Part shown: positions 61,263-64,000 of the stretch, in pieces
Numbering within the stretch: position 1 is the stretch's first letter
Layout of the letters: every line of letters starts with the position of its first letter
Assembly: GCA_001029295.1 (NCBI GenBank)
Contig: LDXJ01000047.1
Coordinates: 1-64,000 of the forward strand
DNA from: Peptococcaceae bacterium CEB3
Lineage (GTDB): Bacteria; Bacillota; Desulfitobacteriia; Desulfitobacteriales; Desulfitobacteriaceae
Length of the DNA: 64,000 nucleotides
Reading direction: 5' to 3'
Made by a program: the position numbers and the translations under genes
Notes under the pieces: model-generated
What the model was told of the DNA's origin: nothing
Seen by the model: the letters and a program-made list of their open reading frames with translations, nothing else
The model's database searches: none

Positions 61263-62807
61263 ATGATGGTACCGTTTGTCAATGAAGCCTTGGTCGATTT
61301 TCGGCAGGAAGGCAACCGGGAAAAGATGAGAGAGGCTTTGGCCTCGGTCAAAGCGGAGTTCGGCCGGGAATACCCACTGGTTATCGGCGGGGAAAGGATT
61401 TGGACGGAGGGAAAGATCCGTTCCAATAATCCGAGCCAAAAGGACGAGGTCGTGGGATACGTAGCTAAAGCCGGGCGGGCGGAGGTCGAGCAGGCCCTGG
61501 CCGCGGCCGCGCATGCTTGGGGTTCGTGGCAAAAGACCGATCCGGCGGCCAGGGCAGCGGTCTTGTTTAAAGCGGCGGCTTTGTTGCGCCAGCGCAAATT
61601 TGAGTTCTCAGCCTGGATGGTTTATGAGGAAGGTAAGAACTGGGTGGAGGCGGATGCCGATACCGCCGAAGCGATCGATTTCATGGAGTATTACGGGCGC
61701 GAGATGGTGCGTCTGTCGCTGTCCCAACCCTCGACCCCCCTGGCGGGAGAGGACAACCGCCTGACTTACATTCCTTTGGGAGTGGGGGCAGTCATTGCTC
61801 CTTGGAATTTTCCCTTGGCCATTTTGCTGGGGATGACTACGGCGGCTATCGTCGCGGGCAACACGGTCTTGCTCAAACCGGCCAGCACCGCTCCAGTCAT
61901 TGCCTATAAAGCGGTGGAACTCCTGGCCGAGGCGGGACTTCCGGCCGGGGTCGTCAACTACATTCCCGGGGACGGAGAGGAGATCGGCGATTATTTGGTC
62001 AGCCATCCGCAAATTCGTTTCGTTTCGTTCACAGGCTCGCGGGCCGTGGGGCTGCGTATTAACGAACTGGCGGCCAAGCCTAACGCCGGGCAGATCTGGG
62101 TCAAACGGGTCGTGGCTGAAATGGGGGGCAAGGATGCCGTTTTGGTGGATGAGGATGCGGACTTAGACGCGGCGGCCGAAGGGATAGTGGCGTCCGCGTT
62201 CGGGTTTCAGGGGCAAAAGTGTTCAGCCGGCTCGCGGGCTATTGTTCACGAAAAAGTTTATGATGCTTTGACTGAAAAAATCGTGGCGCGCGCCAGGGCT
62301 TTGGAACAAGGTCCCGCCGACGCCAACTTTGCCTCGGGTCCTGTGATTGACGCGCAAGCGCTGGAAAAAGTATTGAACTATATAGAGATCGGGAAAAAAG
62401 AAGGAAAACTCCTGCTCGGGGGAGAGATTGGGGCTCCGGAGGGATATTATGTCTGTCCGACGATTTTCGGGGATGTGCCGCCTCAGGCCAGGATCGCCCA
62501 AGAGGAGATTTTCGGACCGGTCTTGGCACTGATTAAAGCGAGAGATTTCGCGGAAGGTTTGGAGATTTTCAACGGCACGGAATATGGCTTGACCGGGTCT
62601 CTTTACGCCACCAAGAGGGAGCACTTGGAAATAGCCAGACAGGAGATGCACGCGGGTAATCTCTACTTTAACCGGAAGTGTACCGGCGCGCTGGTCGGGG
62701 CTCATCCTTTCGGAGGGTTCAATATGTCTGGAACGGATTCGAAAGCGGGGGGGCCGGACTACCTTCTGCTTTTCACCCAGGCCAAATCCGTTTCCGAGAA
62801 GTTTTAG
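61263..62807 (+). CDS. rocA: 1-Pyrroline-5-carboxylate dehydrogenase (glutamate semialdehyde dehydrogenase)
   Basis: 514 residues. Aldehyde dehydrogenase fold with GVGAVIAPWNFPLAIL, catalytic Glu in VAEMGGKDAVLVDEDAD, catalytic Cys in GFQGQKCSAGSRAI, and EIFGPVLA near the end. The family branch matches RocA/PutC. Converts the semialdehyde of glutamate to glutamate with NAD+. Together with the upstream gene it completes proline to glutamate. Two ATG codons stand at the start, with GAGGAGG upstream. Confidence 0.94.
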   Translation: MMVPFVNEALVDFRQEGNREKMREALASVKAEFGREYPLVIGGERIWTEGKIRSNNPSQKDEVVGYVAKAGRAEVEQALAAAAHAWGSWQKTDPAARAAVLFKAAALLRQRKFEFSAWMVYEEGKNWVEADADTAEAIDFMEYYGREMVRLSLSQPSTPLAGEDNRLTYIPLGVGAVIAPWNFPLAILLGMTTAAIVAGNTVLLKPASTAPVIAYKAVELLAEAGLPAGVVNYIPGDGEEIGDYLVSHPQIRFVSFTGSRAVGLRINELAAKPNAGQIWVKRVVAEMGGKDAVLVDEDADLDAAAEGIVASAFGFQGQKCSAGSRAIVHEKVYDALTEKIVARARALEQGPADANFASGPVIDAQALEKVLNYIEIGKKEGKLLLGGEIGAPEGYYVCPTIFGDVPPQARIAQEEIFGPVLALIKARDFAEGLEIFNGTEYGLTGSLYATKREHLEIARQEMHAGNLYFNRKCTGALVGAHPFGGFNMSGTDSKAGGPDYLLLFTQAKSVSEKF

Positions 62808-62888
62808 GCTGGAGGGTCTCTGGGCCCAGAGCAAGAAAACTTGACTGCCGGCGCCATCGCCTGAGTGAGCAATCGTGGCAATAAAAAA

Positions 62889-62907
62889 TCCCCATCGGTG
62901 ATGGGGA
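62889..62907. terminator. Hairpin after the proline genes
   Basis: TCCCCATC pairs with GATGGGGA around GGT. The T-run lies on the minus strand (AAAAAA precedes it on the plus strand), so it looks better as a minus-strand terminator than as a plus-strand one. No minus-strand gene ends here. Confidence 0.4.
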
Positions 62908-63136
62908 AGGGGCCGTTAGGCCCGGGTGGAAAAGGGTAGAGGAGTGTTTGAATAGAGTATACGCGCGAGTGAAGTTTTTGTCAGGGAAAATGTGCCCAAA
63001 GGTTTAATTTCGGTTGTGAACGGTTGTTTTCTCCCTGGGATTGACTGTCTCCCCGCGCCAAACCCCTGGGCAACACCCGTAGTCAAGCCGCGGCGCGGCT
63101 TAACGCCGCAGCGTCCGCGGGCGCGGACGAAAAAAC

Positions 63137-63164
63137 TTGACAAACCCTTCAGAGACCATAGAAT
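63137..63164 (+). promoter_or_regulatory. Sigma-A promoter of the small membrane protein gene
   Basis: TTGACA (63137) and TAGAAT (63159) with 16-base spacing, 20 bases before the start codon at 63185. Confidence 0.55.
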
Positions 63165-63184
63165 GGTAATGGAGGTGTGATGTG

Positions 63185-63376
63185 ATGCTGAATTTGGTTG
63201 TAGGCCTTGTCGCCCTTTTGGCCTTGGTTTTTGTGGTCTTATCGGACTTCTGGACCGGCAAACATTCCCGCTATTTCGAGTCGGTCCAAAAACCCAGCGG
63301 CAAGCAGGAACGCAATCCCGTTATCCCCGATGCTTCCGGCCATGATGACTGGTTTCACAAACTCAATTCGCTCTAG
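63185..63376 (+). CDS. Small single-span membrane protein
   Basis: 63 residues from ATG 63185, 8 bases after GGAGGT (GTG 63182 also possible). One hydrophobic segment (LVVGLVALLALVFVVLSDFW) is followed by a polar tail. It has its own promoter and terminator. No family recognised. Confidence 0.7.
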   Translation: MLNLVVGLVALLALVFVVLSDFWTGKHSRYFESVQKPSGKQERNPVIPDASGHDDWFHKLNSL

Positions 63377-63385
63377 GGGTTTTCG

Positions 63386-63414
63386 GCCTGATACCTAGCG
63401 GTATCAGGCTTTTT
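63386..63414 (+). terminator. Terminator after the small membrane protein gene
   Basis: GCCTGATACC and GGTATCAGGC, loop TAGC, followed by TTTTT. Confidence 0.92.
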
Positions 63415-63452
63415 CCACGTGCGCCAAATCCGTACCTAGGGAGGGCTTAAAC

Positions 63453-64000
63453 ATGGATTCACACATGCCGTTGGAGGGCCTGAAGGTCATCGACTGCGCC
63501 ACTATGATGGCGGCGCCGTGGGCGGCCACCTACCTGGCAGACTACGGGGCCGAGGTTTTGAAGATTGAACATCCCAAAACCGGAGATCAGTCGCGTAAGT
63601 TCGGCGCCGTTAAAGATGGGGTCGGCATTTTCTGGAAGACGCTTTCGCGCAACAAAAAATGCATTACCTTGAATCTTAATTCGGGACGGGGCAAGGAATT
63701 GTTTCTGCGGCTTGTCCGGGACGCGGATATCCTGATCGAGAATTTCCGGCCGGGGACGCTGGAAAAATGGGGTTTGGGCTGGGGAGAATTGGAAAGGGTC
63801 AATCCGCGTCTAATCATGTTGCGGGTTACCGGCTTCGGCCAAGAGGGTCCTTATGCCCGGCGGGGCGGCTTCGGTACCATCGCTGAGGGGATGAGTGGTT
63901 TCGCTTCCATGAACGGCTATCCGGACGGCCCGCCCACTTTGCCGCCGATTCCTTTGGCAGACGGTGTCACGGGGATTTACGCGGCGATGGCGCTAATGAT
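63453..64000 (+). CDS. CaiB/BaiF-family CoA-transferase, N-terminal part
   Basis: 182 residues are visible and the gene runs off the window. Class III CoA-transferase motifs: PLEGLKVIDCATMMAAPWAATYLADYGAEVLKIEHP, NKKCITLNLNSGRGKELFLRL, ADILIENFRPGTLEKWGLG and RVTGFGQEGPYARRGGFGTIAEGMSG. The catalytic aspartate (usually near residue 169) falls near the end of the visible part. Transfers CoA between a free acid and an acyl-CoA. Substrate unknown. ATG 63453 follows AGGGAGGG by 8 bases. Confidence 0.9.
   Translation, partial: MDSHMPLEGLKVIDCATMMAAPWAATYLADYGAEVLKIEHPKTGDQSRKFGAVKDGVGIFWKTLSRNKKCITLNLNSGRGKELFLRLVRDADILIENFRPGTLEKWGLGWGELERVNPRLIMLRVTGFGQEGPYARRGGFGTIAEGMSGFASMNGYPDGPPTLPPIPLADGVTGIYAAMALM

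Noticed and set aside
1-64000. CRISPR array
   Set aside because: No series of 24-40 bp repeats with unique spacers was seen; the tandem arrays found are contiguous without spacers.
1-64000. Cobalamin riboswitch upstream of the corrinoid or bza genes
   Set aside because: No B12-box or conserved core was recognised in any leader; for the bza operon the original leader has been lost to the IS remnant.

Overview
The window reads as a chromosome segment of an anaerobic, spore-forming, corrinoid-rich Firmicute, most like the Desulfitobacterium/Desulfosporosinus group (Peptococcaceae sensu lato). This rests on methanol:corrinoid methyltransferase genes, the sporulation-linked prkA-yhbH-spoVR trio, a PdaB-type deacetylase, DsrM- and DsrJ-like genes, sigma-54 regulation and Gram-positive ribosome binding sites. 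No search could be run, so the genus is an inference.

Positions 1 to about 29,400 are an accessory region, visibly richer in A/T from about 9 kb on and scarred by IS1182-type elements. It opens with an IclR-type regulator and a matching operator in front of a cut-off gene. A full IS copy (1532-3496) and a 3' IS remnant (8701-9080) bracket a decayed anaerobic benzimidazole (cobamide lower-ligand) operon on the minus strand: bzaB/F (truncated, frameshifted), cobT (internally deleted), bzaC fused to a DUF2284 domain, bzaD (radical-SAM core missing) and bzaE (intact core, 3' end inside the IS).

From 9 to 28.5 kb comes a methyl-transfer island. A sigma-54 activator is divergent from mtaB-mtaC, which have a clear -24/-12 promoter and upstream palindromes. 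Then follow a G3E GTPase, a RamA-like activator with a C-terminal ferredoxin, two MtaA/UroD-type methyltransferases, further corrinoid proteins, a RACo-type activator with an N-terminal 2Fe-2S domain, an MtrH-type methyltransferase, an iron-sulfur protein of the QueG type, two paralogous small proteins, a broken second G3E GTPase, a triple-XRE regulator and a fourth corrinoid protein. The likely logic is methanol (or methoxyl) methyl to a corrinoid protein and then to tetrahydrofolate, with ATP-dependent reactivation of oxidised corrinoid. IS and arsA-like debris closes the region just before a tRNA-Arg(CCG) gene at 29405, the probable island boundary.

From 29.6 kb to the end the DNA is G/C-richer and looks like core genome: YitT protein, PdaB-like deacetylase, TPR protein, a corrinoid adenosyltransferase, two glutamine synthetases (GSI and GSIII), prkA-yhbH-spoVR, an MBL hydrolase, two DedA proteins, a LysR regulator, a DnaA-like AAA+ protein, an M-box magnesium riboswitch ahead of a soluble MgtE_N/CBS protein, pfkA and pgi, a secreted protein, dsrM-like and dsrJ-like genes without dsrK, an FtsA-like protein, and a sigma-54-controlled proline-to-glutamate pathway. 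The window ends inside a CaiB/BaiF-type CoA-transferase. Several intergenic gaps in this half carry short, unrelated tandem repeats (period 14, 17, 17 and 25 bp).
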